Below the pieces are notes generated by a model, which saw only the letters and a list, made by a program, of their open reading frames with translations, was not told the DNA's origin and did not search any database. Positions 23,957 through 32,700 of a stretch of 35,628 nt of DNA are shown in pieces. The stretch comes from JADJDM01 sp044352985. GTDB lineage: Bacteria; Bacteroidota; Bacteroidia; B-17B0; Aurantibacillaceae. Both the position numbers and the translations under genes were made by a program. The stretch is from contig JBILCU010000027.1 of the NCBI GenBank assembly GCA_044352985.1, positions 1-35,628 on the forward strand, written 5' to 3'. Positions within the stretch are counted from its first letter, which is position 1. The number at the start of each line of letters is the position of its first letter.

Positions 23957-25192
23957 ATGGGCGTACAAGTTAATGTTAAAGAACTTCTTACTCAACTCTA
24001 CTACAACCGAAATGTAATTGAGTTTTTGTTCGGTAATCGAGATGGAATTACGGTTACTGAATTGATGAACCGTGAAGATATTACAACCGAACAGTATCAA
24101 CGATTAATTGATTATGAAATTTTATACGAGTATCAAAGTATTGTAAGCGTTAATGATGCTGTAATTGCTATGTTTGAAGATTTCATGGAAATTGGTGAAG
24201 TAACTCCAAGTTTCATCAACGATTACATCAATGAATTAAAGCGTTACATTAAGTATTTTAGTGAAGGCAGGGAAAATCGTTTCCTTCGCTCCATCAAAAA
24301 ATACCTGAAACGGATCAATACTGCAATAACTCGCGAAATTATTAAGTTGCAGAAAAATGTGGATGATACTTACAAAAATGAAAGTAATTACCGCATCAAA
24401 TTGCAAAAGTTGGAAGATTACCGTTCCAAGCGTGATACGATAATTGAGTTCATCAAAAAAACAGAGGAAATCATTGAGGAAACTCGCGCGCTATTTAATC
24501 TCACTAACGACTTGGAATTATTCTCCATCGTAACTTCACTTAAAAATGGTTTAATCGAAAATCTGGATTTCTTAATTGAAATTCAAACCGATATTACTGA
24601 CTACATCAATAAAATTCAGTTTCAGCTGGATGTGTACAAAAAAGCACAACAAATTAAGGAAGTTAAGGACAGAGGCGAATTGCATTACAAAACCAACTTC
24701 CGTGAAATTGTAAAATCCATCAATCCAATTGGGTTTAACAATGTAAAAGCGCCAAGAACTAAAATTCCGATTGAATTTTTATACACCGATGACGGTTACA
24801 TGCTCTGCGCTCGCGTAGCGGAAAAGTATAAAATTACCCGATTGATGTCGCGCCGTTTGGCTGATAAAATGAGTGGTAATTTTAAGGATGTAACCATTGA
24901 AAACACATTGAAATTAGACACTACAACATTAGTGGATAAATTTCTAACTCAAAATAAATTAAACCTGTTTGAATTTTTAGTTAACTATAAATTTCCAAAA
25001 GCAGTTGGAAATGTAAGCTTTGAAGAGCGCATCACTCTTTTTGTTGAAATCGTTTTGGAATACGATAAAGTACTAGAATTCAAATACCGCTTAAACTATT
25101 TTGAATACGAGGATAATGAGCAAAAGAAAAAGCGCTTGGGCTATACCGTTATTTTCCCGAAAGTAAATTCCAAAAAGAAACAAACTAAGTAA
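23957..25192 (+). CDS. Kleisin-like subunit of a Mks/Wadjet-type SMC complex (MksF/JetA-like)
   Basis: 411 aa, first gene of a three-gene operon. The N-terminal 90 residues look like a winged-helix/kleisin head-binding domain (VNVKELLTQLYYNRNVIEF, ITVTELMNREDITTEQY). A long helical, charged region follows (about 95-250, with KLEDYRSKRDTIIEFIKKTE). The C-terminal part (about 275-405) again looks winged-helix (AEKYKITRLMSRRLADKM) and ends in a Lys-rich tail. Size, architecture and order before a KITE and an SMC gene match MksF/JetA kleisins. The kleisin bridges the two SMC heads and holds the KITE dimer. The individual sequence is diverged; context carries the call. It is separated from the next gene by 21 bp. 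Confidence 0.78.
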   Translation: MGVQVNVKELLTQLYYNRNVIEFLFGNRDGITVTELMNREDITTEQYQRLIDYEILYEYQSIVSVNDAVIAMFEDFMEIGEVTPSFINDYINELKRYIKYFSEGRENRFLRSIKKYLKRINTAITREIIKLQKNVDDTYKNESNYRIKLQKLEDYRSKRDTIIEFIKKTEEIIEETRALFNLTNDLELFSIVTSLKNGLIENLDFLIEIQTDITDYINKIQFQLDVYKKAQQIKEVKDRGELHYKTNFREIVKSINPIGFNNVKAPRTKIPIEFLYTDDGYMLCARVAEKYKITRLMSRRLADKMSGNFKDVTIENTLKLDTTTLVDKFLTQNKLNLFEFLVNYKFPKAVGNVSFEERITLFVEIVLEYDKVLEFKYRLNYFEYEDNEQKKKRLGYTVIFPKVNSKKKQTK

Positions 25193-25213
25193 ATCGAAAA
25201 ACCTTATCATAAT

Positions 25214-25822
25214 ATGGAACCTACCAATGTAAAACTTCCTAAACAAACCCACGAAATATTTTCCATCATGGCTCGTGGGCATTTTATTTCCAGCAACGGC
25301 TCAAAAGATGGAATGAATCGCTTGTATGATGTGATTAATAATCCTGAGAATTTTGATAATCTTCAAGCGTATTTTAATGTGATAAAATACAATATCGAAC
25401 GTGGAAATAATTTTTTCTATTTCGCTAAGATTGATGAACCCAACAGCATCATCGAAAAGAAACTCGAAACCTTTGAAAAATACATTGATATCATCGATTT
25501 GTTTGCTTCAATGGATAATAAAATTACCATTGGCTCGCGTTTTCGTCCGAGCGAAATTGCCGAAGAATGTAATGCCAATGTGCGACTAAAACAAAAGTTG
25601 CAAAAAATTCCGCTTTACCGTTCCGAGACCTTGAGCAACAAGGTGCGCGAGATTTGCGATTTAATGACGCGTGATTCTTTTTTAGAAAGAGAAGATGAAG
25701 AAAGCGAAACCTATAAAGTGTTGGATTCTTATTCTTACTTAATGGATATCATTAATGCCATTGCCGTTTACGAAGAAAGTGGAAACGCAGAAGGAACAAC
25801 CGGCGGCATTATTTACAATTAA
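25214..25822 (+). CDS. KITE-like subunit of a Mks/Wadjet-type SMC complex (MksE/JetB-like)
   Basis: 202 aa, mostly helical with winged-helix character. Visible features: THEIFSIMARGHFISSNG at the N-terminus, a YFNVIKYNIERGNNFFYFAK segment (about 55-74) typical of MksE/JetB wing regions, FEKYIDIIDLFASMDNKI, and a basic FRPSEIAEECNANVRLKQKL stretch. The Gly/acidic tail is probably disordered. MksE-type proteins dimerise on the kleisin and regulate DNA binding by the SMC heads. The 21-bp gaps on both sides show tight operon packing. Assignment rests on size, order and general motif resemblance rather than one decisive residue. Confidence 0.78.
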   Translation: MEPTNVKLPKQTHEIFSIMARGHFISSNGSKDGMNRLYDVINNPENFDNLQAYFNVIKYNIERGNNFFYFAKIDEPNSIIEKKLETFEKYIDIIDLFASMDNKITIGSRFRPSEIAEECNANVRLKQKLQKIPLYRSETLSNKVREICDLMTRDSFLEREDEESETYKVLDSYSYLMDIINAIAVYEESGNAEGTTGGIIYN

Positions 25823-25843
25823 TTTTTTTACCGAAAACAAACT

Positions 25844-28800
25844 ATGGAAAACTGCAGAATACTTAACCGAATTGTGATGATTAATATCGCATCCAATCGT
25901 TATGCGGATATTGAATTAAGTGGAAACACCTGCTTTGTGGGAACGAATAACTTTGGGAAAACTTCGCTTCAACGTGCTATCCTGTTTTTTTACAGTGCCA
26001 ACAGTCGCGGATTGGGAATTTCAGCTTCACAAAAACCATTTGAAGAGCATTACTTCCGTTATGAAAATTCATTTTTGGTTTACGAAGTGGCAACCGAAGA
26101 AAAAAACTTCTTTGTAATTATTTATCGTCACCACAAATTGAATTTCCGTTTTGTGGATGCAGCTTATAATCCCGATTTCTTTTTCAATGAAAATGATGAA
26201 GCACTTAAGATAGGAGAGGTGCTGAAAAAATTAGATAAGTTCGGCATCTTCTACAGTAATCAGATTGATACCTTTGAGCGTTACCGTAATATTTTATTCG
26301 GAACGGAAACAGATAAAAACCTAAGCAAATTTCACATTCTTCGTGGTAATGAGAAATACCAGAACATTCCAAAATCCATTACCAATGTGTTTTTGAGTTC
26401 TAAATCTTCAATCGATTCACGTTTCATAAAAGATTTTATTGCTAACTCACTTTCAACCGAAGCAGCAAGCATTAAGCTGGAACAGGTTGAACGTCAGTTA
26501 AGGCAATTCAATGAAAAATACACTGACATTGAAACTTATTTGAAAAAAGAAACACAGCAATTGATTGAACTGATTGATAAAAAATTTGATCAGGTAAAAA
26601 TGCTAAAAGGTTCTCAGTTAGAATTGGCTGATAAATTAGGTAGCAGTTTAAAATATGCCGAAGTTCAGAATGAAGCCATTCGTGAATCTTCTAAGCAAAA
26701 AGAAGATGAACTGGAACAATTGATTGCAGACCATAATTCAGAAAAAGAACACATTGAAGGCAAGCAACAGGATATTCGTGAAGAAATTGGTTACTACGAC
26801 AGAACCATTCGCGAATCCAACAAAAAACTGAAAGAATACCAAAATCAAAATATTGAAGATGCCGTTGAAAAAAACAAACAACGTGAGCAGTTGCAGGTTG
26901 AGTTAAACATTGCCAGAAAAGAATACGAAACCTTAACAAGTAATGTTTCCAGCATAGAGTTGAAGTATTCAACCTTGTTGGAGCAATTAAAAAATGAACG
27001 CGCTTCATTAATCAATACTGTAAACGCTAAAACAAGTCAGATTTTTAACGACTACAATGAAAGACAGTTGTTAGCTAAGAACGAGTTGAACAAAAAAGAA
27101 AACGAGTTAAAAGAAAAACGTGAGGACGCTTTACAAAATGTAGTTGCTGAAATTACTTCCAAACAAATTGAGTTCAATGAATTAAAATCGGAAGAGAAAG
27201 TTATCCGAAACACACGTTTTTATGAAAACGAAATTAAACAATTAGAAACTGAATTGGCCGAGTTACGTGCAGTAACTTATAAAAACCGTTCTGAGAAAGC
27301 CATTAAAAGCAATTTAGTTCAAACACTACAAAAAGAGTGGGAAGAAACTGATTCGAAATTAAAACAATCATTATCCAACCAAATTGCAAAAATCAATAAT
27401 GAGATCATTAAAAAGAAAGCTGAGATAAAAGAGATTGAAGGCAAGTTAGATGCTCAAGATGGCGCTTTATATGGCTTTTTGGAGAACAATGTGAAAGATT
27501 GGCACAATACCATTGGTAAGGTGTGTAACGAGGAAATTTTATTCCGTACCGATTTACAACCCGAAGTAAAGAAAGAAATTACCGATACGTTATATGGTGT
27601 AAGTTTAAATCTGGGTAATGTATCCATTCACTCCAAATCATTGGAAGAATACCAAGGCAATAAAAACGAATTACTTGCTCAAATAAAAGAACTGGAAGAT
27701 TCACTTACACAATTTCAGGCAAGTAATAACGATGAAAAATTATTAGCCGCTGATCGTTATGGAAAACAATTGGGCGAGTTAAAAGAAGATGTAAAAGTGT
27801 TGACTTATTCCCTTGAATTAGCCGAGAAACGAGAGCGCAAATTGATTGTTGAATTAGATGACTGGAAACAAAAAGCAGGTTCCGAGGTTGAAACATCTTT
27901 AACAGGAAATCGCCAGAAAGCCAATTTAGTTGAAGAAGAATTAGCTATTTTAAATAAGAAGAAAAATAATTTATTGAATGACTTTAACCTTCAATTTGAG
28001 CAATTACGCAGTTATCATACCGAACGCATTGAAGATTTAAAATCTCGTCAGGAAAGCGAAATACAAGAAATTGAAGACGAAAAAGATAAATCAATTGCTG
28101 CTTACGATAAACGTGAAAAAGAATTAACCGATGAAAAAGAAACTGCTTTTAAATCAAAAGGAGTAGATAACAAACAGGTTAAGGAAATTGACAGACGTAT
28201 CAAAAGCATTCAGGAAGAAATTAAGGAAATTGAGCAATATGCGCAGTTGGTAAACGATTATTTAAAAGATAAACGCGAGTTATTTGATAAACTACCGGAG
28301 ATGATTCGCAAGAAAGAAGAATACATGAAGAGTTCTTCCGAATTAAATAATCAGTTGGAAGAAGCCAATCGAAAATTCAATTTAAAAAGTATGGATTTGC
28401 GTAAGCAAAAACGTTCATTTGATGAAGAGTTGATTGAGTTCAATAATGGTATTAGTTATTTTACTAAAAACTTTAGAGAAACACCTGTTTACAATAAATT
28501 TGTTGATATCATTGAGCGTGCCGAGGCAAAGAAAACGAATTACTCGGTAACCGATTTGTGTACACAGTTATTGAAAAACGATTCGCATTTTAATGAAGAA
28601 TATGGCGCATTTCAGCGTTATGTAAATGAGTTTGCAGGTAAATTTAGATTAGATAATCACTTTAACTTTGTTATTCGTAATGATGCTTCACAAGCAGAAT
28701 ACGAGCGTTTTGCGCAGAATGTTTCTAACTTCATTCACGAAAATAAAATTGAACTTTCCATTGCAGAAACGGCTACTCAAATTGGTTTGGTAACCGATAG

Positions 28801-29530
28801 TATTGCTTCAAAAGTTAAAGAGTTAAGCAATCAGCAAGACAAAATTCAACACATCATTGCCTTAATTGCAGAAGATTTTAAGAAGGCAGAATTTGAAGAA
28901 AGTAAGTTGATTGAGTTCATCAAAATCAAATTGGAGGAATCCGATAACAAAGTGTATCGCATGCTCAAGAAAATTGAGGAATTTAAAGAAGAGCACGGTA
29001 TGTTTTACGGAGAAGGATTATTTCGCAATGATTATAGCATGGGAAGCAGTAACCGCGATGTAAATACTAAAGCAGTAAAACTGTTAGAGAGTTTACGTCA
29101 GTCAATTAAGGAACAGCAGCAAGAAGAAATTCGTTTGCAGGATTTATTTGAATTGAAATTTAACATCAAAGAAGGCATCAACGAAACCGGCTGGACACAT
29201 AAAATCGATAGCATTGGTAGTACCGGTACTGATATTTTAGTGAAAGCCATCATTTACATTACCTTGTTGCATGTATTCATTAAAGAATCATCGCACCGTA
29301 GTTCAAAGGCATTCAAGGTGCATTGCATCATTGATGAAGTTGGGCAAATTTCAGCGCACTACTTAAAAGAGTTATTGAAATTTGCTAAAAACAGAAACAT
29401 CATGATGATTAATGGTTTACCAAACAAGAGCGGTTTGGAAAGCCATTACCGTTATACTTATCAATTCAGAAGAGAGGAAGATGGCAATGTTCGTATCTTC
29501 CCAAGTATTGTAACTGAGGTGGAGGCGTAA
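25844..29530 (+). CDS. SMC-type ATPase of a Mks/Wadjet-type complex (MksB/JetC-like)
   Basis: 1228 aa with SMC architecture. The N-terminal head has a Walker A at 33-40 (GTNNFGKT), shaped like GxNxxGKT of MukB/MksB/JetC. A long coiled coil runs to about 535. A hinge-like globular stretch (about 539-605) contains ALYGFLENNVKDWHNTIGKV, ILFRTDLQPEV and LYGVSLNLG, as in JetC/MksB. A second coiled coil runs to about 1040. The C-terminal head has signature-like GSTGTD (1125-1130) and Walker B IIDE (Asp1164, Glu1165). Such ATPases entrap or extrude DNA loops; Wadjet versions cut plasmids through JetD. Here the operon ends at a strong terminator with no such nuclease. A simple RecN/Rad50-like role is less likely given the two partner genes. 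Confidence 0.9.
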   Translation: MENCRILNRIVMINIASNRYADIELSGNTCFVGTNNFGKTSLQRAILFFYSANSRGLGISASQKPFEEHYFRYENSFLVYEVATEEKNFFVIIYRHHKLNFRFVDAAYNPDFFFNENDEALKIGEVLKKLDKFGIFYSNQIDTFERYRNILFGTETDKNLSKFHILRGNEKYQNIPKSITNVFLSSKSSIDSRFIKDFIANSLSTEAASIKLEQVERQLRQFNEKYTDIETYLKKETQQLIELIDKKFDQVKMLKGSQLELADKLGSSLKYAEVQNEAIRESSKQKEDELEQLIADHNSEKEHIEGKQQDIREEIGYYDRTIRESNKKLKEYQNQNIEDAVEKNKQREQLQVELNIARKEYETLTSNVSSIELKYSTLLEQLKNERASLINTVNAKTSQIFNDYNERQLLAKNELNKKENELKEKREDALQNVVAEITSKQIEFNELKSEEKVIRNTRFYENEIKQLETELAELRAVTYKNRSEKAIKSNLVQTLQKEWEETDSKLKQSLSNQIAKINNEIIKKKAEIKEIEGKLDAQDGALYGFLENNVKDWHNTIGKVCNEEILFRTDLQPEVKKEITDTLYGVSLNLGNVSIHSKSLEEYQGNKNELLAQIKELEDSLTQFQASNNDEKLLAADRYGKQLGELKEDVKVLTYSLELAEKRERKLIVELDDWKQKAGSEVETSLTGNRQKANLVEEELAILNKKKNNLLNDFNLQFEQLRSYHTERIEDLKSRQESEIQEIEDEKDKSIAAYDKREKELTDEKETAFKSKGVDNKQVKEIDRRIKSIQEEIKEIEQYAQLVNDYLKDKRELFDKLPEMIRKKEEYMKSSSELNNQLEEANRKFNLKSMDLRKQKRSFDEELIEFNNGISYFTKNFRETPVYNKFVDIIERAEAKKTNYSVTDLCTQLLKNDSHFNEEYGAFQRYVNEFAGKFRLDNHFNFVIRNDASQAEYERFAQNVSNFIHENKIELSIAETATQIGLVTDSIASKVKELSNQQDKIQHIIALIAEDFKKAEFEESKLIEFIKIKLEESDNKVYRMLKKIEEFKEEHGMFYGEGLFRNDYSMGSSNRDVNTKAVKLLESLRQSIKEQQQEEIRLQDLFELKFNIKEGINETGWTHKIDSIGSTGTDILVKAIIYITLLHVFIKESSHRSSKAFKVHCIIDEVGQISAHYLKELLKFAKNRNIMMINGLPNKSGLESHYRYTYQFRREEDGNVRIFPSIVTEVEA

Positions 29531-29560
29531 TAGATGCCGAATCAATTTCATAAAATTCGA

Positions 29561-29597
29561 ACCAAATGCAAAGTGAATACTTTGCATTTGGTTTTTA
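29561..29597 (+). terminator. Strong intrinsic terminator after the SMC operon
   Basis: A perfect 13-bp stem (ACCAAATGCAAAG at 29561-29573, with its complement at 29580-29592) closes a six-base loop (TGAATA) and is followed directly by a run of T (29592-29596). It lies 31 bp after the SMC gene's stop and marks the end of the three-gene operon. Confidence 0.92.
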
Positions 29598-29754
29598 TAA
29601 CAATGTATGTTGTAATTTTTTTAGAGTAAATAAAGCAATGGTAAATTTTTATTAAGGTAATTAGTAAGTTTCCCTTAAGGAATTTTTTTTACTATTGGAA
29701 ATTGTATTTAACCTTGTACAAAAGTTAAAAAATAAATTTCCCTATATTTAATTC

Positions 29755-32700
29755 ATGAAAAGTTTTATCCCTTTAGTGTTACTTTTTAGTTTGTTTTCTT
29801 GTATAAAGAAAGATAAAACTCATATTAAATCTACTTTATTAAAATCAAATTTAGTCAAAGGTTATGTTTTATCTAAAGACAGTATTCTTTCGCCTGATAT
29901 AATTCCAATAAACGATATCAATCTTAAAAAAATTAAATTAGGAAATCCTATTCGCGTTCAAACTAATACCAATATTCATATTGTAGGGCAACCAAAAATC
30001 AACAAGATTGGAAAACCGAAAATTATTTTGTTGGGTAAAGATACTTTTCAAATCCCCAAAAAAATAACTGCAACTAATCTTGAAATTGATGCGGGTTTAC
30101 CTGAAGTTGTAATTGCTAAAGATGCTTATACAAAAGACCAGAACTCACAAAACTTTAGTTCATTTAGTAAACTACAAGGTTTAACACATTCAAATATTAC
30201 TTTTTTATATGAAGACAATTTGGGCAATATCTGGCTTGGAACGGGCGGTGGCGGTGTAACTAAATATGATGGAAATACATTTACACATTTTACTGAACGT
30301 GAAGGGTTAACTGATAATTTTATAACATGCATTATCCAAGATAATTCAGGAAATCTATTTTTTGGAACGGAGAATGGAGGTGTATCCAAATACGATGGTA
30401 GAACTTTTACTAATTACACAAAAAAAGAAGGAATGGCATCTGACTTTGTTACTTGTATAATTAAGGATAAGTCAGGGAATTTATGGTTTGGAACAAAAGG
30501 CGAGGGCATATCTAAATTCAATGGTAAAACATTTACTCATTTTACAAAAAAAGAAGGTCTTGTTGATAATAGTGTTTCTTGTATTTTAGAAGACACGTCT
30601 GGCAGTATTTGGATTGGTACTAAACAAGGAGGCATTTCTGTTTTTAATGGATATTCATTTAAAAATTATTCGATTAAAGAAGGACTAACATCTGATTTTA
30701 TTACGAGTATAATTCAAGATAAAGAAGGAAATATTTGGTTAGGCACAAATAATAATGGATTATCAAAATTTGATGGGGTTAATATAACTCATTTTACTAC
30801 ACAAGAAGGGCTTTCCAGTAATAATATAACTTCTATTCTTCAGGATGATTTAGGTAACATCTGGATTGGAACAAATGGAGGTGGGGCATCAAAATTCAAT
30901 AATAAAACTTTTACGCATTACACCGAAAAAGAAGGTTTAAATAATTCAATTATTAGACATATTATACAAGATAAAAATGGAATACTTTGGTTTGGTAAAG
31001 GCGGTGGAGGTGTTTCAAAATATGATTACAGATCATTTAATTTTTTTACTGATCAGGAAGGATTGTCAAATAGCACTATACTTAGTATAGTTCAAGATTT
31101 ATCTGGAAACATGTGGTTTGGTACAGAAGGTGGCGGCGTTTCTTATTATGATGGCAATTCATTTGTTCATTACACAACAAAAGATGGTTTATCTGATAAT
31201 ATCGTGTACAGTATTGCCCAAGATAAATTAGGAAATATGTGGTTTGGCACTACTTCTGGTATTACAAAGTTTGATGGGAAAACATTTACCCAGTTTTTAA
31301 ATATTGATGGGTTATCAGATTACACTATTTACAGTATTATTTTAGATAATAATGGTTATTTGTGGTCTGCTTCTCAGGGCGGCGGAGCTTTTAAATACGA
31401 TGGAAATTCATTTATAAGGTACACAACCAAACAAGGTCTTTCTTCTAATGTAATAAGAACCATTTATCAAGACAATTTAGGAAATATATGGATGGGTACA
31501 TATGGCGGTGGTATTACAAAATTTGAATTTACTGATAATAAAAATAACATCATTAATAAGGTTGTTCATTTTACAGATAAACAAGGTATGCCTGATAATT
31601 TTATTAGAAGTATTGTACAGGATAAATTGGGTAATTTTTGGTTTGGTGGTTTAGGTTTTAAAGGGCTTACTTTTTTTAATGGAACAACTTCAATTTCTTT
31701 TACTGATAAAGAAGGGTTGTCGAATAATGTTGTATGTAGCATATTGGAAGATAAATCAGGCAATATTTGGAGTGGTAACCGGTTTGGATTAAGTAAACTT
31801 TCAACAGATAAATTAACATTAATAAATAATAAAATTAAAAATGGAAAAAATGTTCAGTCAGAAAATTTATTTGAAAGCTTTACTTATGATGATGGATTTT
31901 TAGGTGTTGGATGCAATTCAAATTCTATTTTTTTATCAAAAGATAGAACTTTATGGATTGGAGCAAATGACCGATTGACTGTTTATAAAGCTAATTTAAC
32001 TTCAAATAATATTGATACACTAGCTCCAATAATTCAACTTTCAAGCATTGAATTATTTAATGAAAATATACCATGGCTTAATTTGTTAAATAGAAAAGAC
32101 AGTTCAATTGTTTTAGCAAATGGGGTTATAATTAATGACGTTGAATTTGATAACATATCAAATTGGTTTGGTTTACCTCAGGAATTAAGTTTGGCTCATG
32201 ATAACAATTACCTTACTTTTAATTTTATCGGCATAACTACATTTAGACCTAAAAAAGTAAAATATCAATATAAACTAGAAGGTTTGGATGATAACTGGAG
32301 TACAATAACAAATAAAACATTTGCTACTTATGGTAATTTGCCACCGGGTGATTATACATTTAAAGTTAAAGCAATGAATAGTAATCAGCTCTGGTCTCAA
32401 TCATTTCAATATAAGTTTACTATTCGCCCACCATGGTGGAAGACCTGGTGGTTCAGAAGTTTACTTTTTACTTCTATTGTTGCTTCAATTATTGTTTATA
32501 TTAAGTGGCGAGAAAGAAAACTTCAAAAGGCCAATATCGTTCTTGAAAAAACAGTAAGAGAACGAACAATTGAATTGGTTCAAAAAAATAACATTGTAAA
32601 GGAGCAGAAAAAAATTGTTGAAGAAAAGCACAAAGAAATAACCGATAGTATAAATTACGCAGAACGTATTCAACGTAGTTTTTTGGCAACCAAACAACAT

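Noticed and set aside
23957..29754. A complete Wadjet defence system
   Set aside because: No fourth gene resembling JetD/MksG is present up to the terminator or on the other flank, so only a JetABC/MksFEB-like core can be claimed.
29699..29754. Promoter before the propeller sensor (TTG with TAAATTTC or TATATTTA)
   Set aside because: Both candidate -7 boxes have a mismatch and the spacings are 16 or 26 bp; no clear choice.
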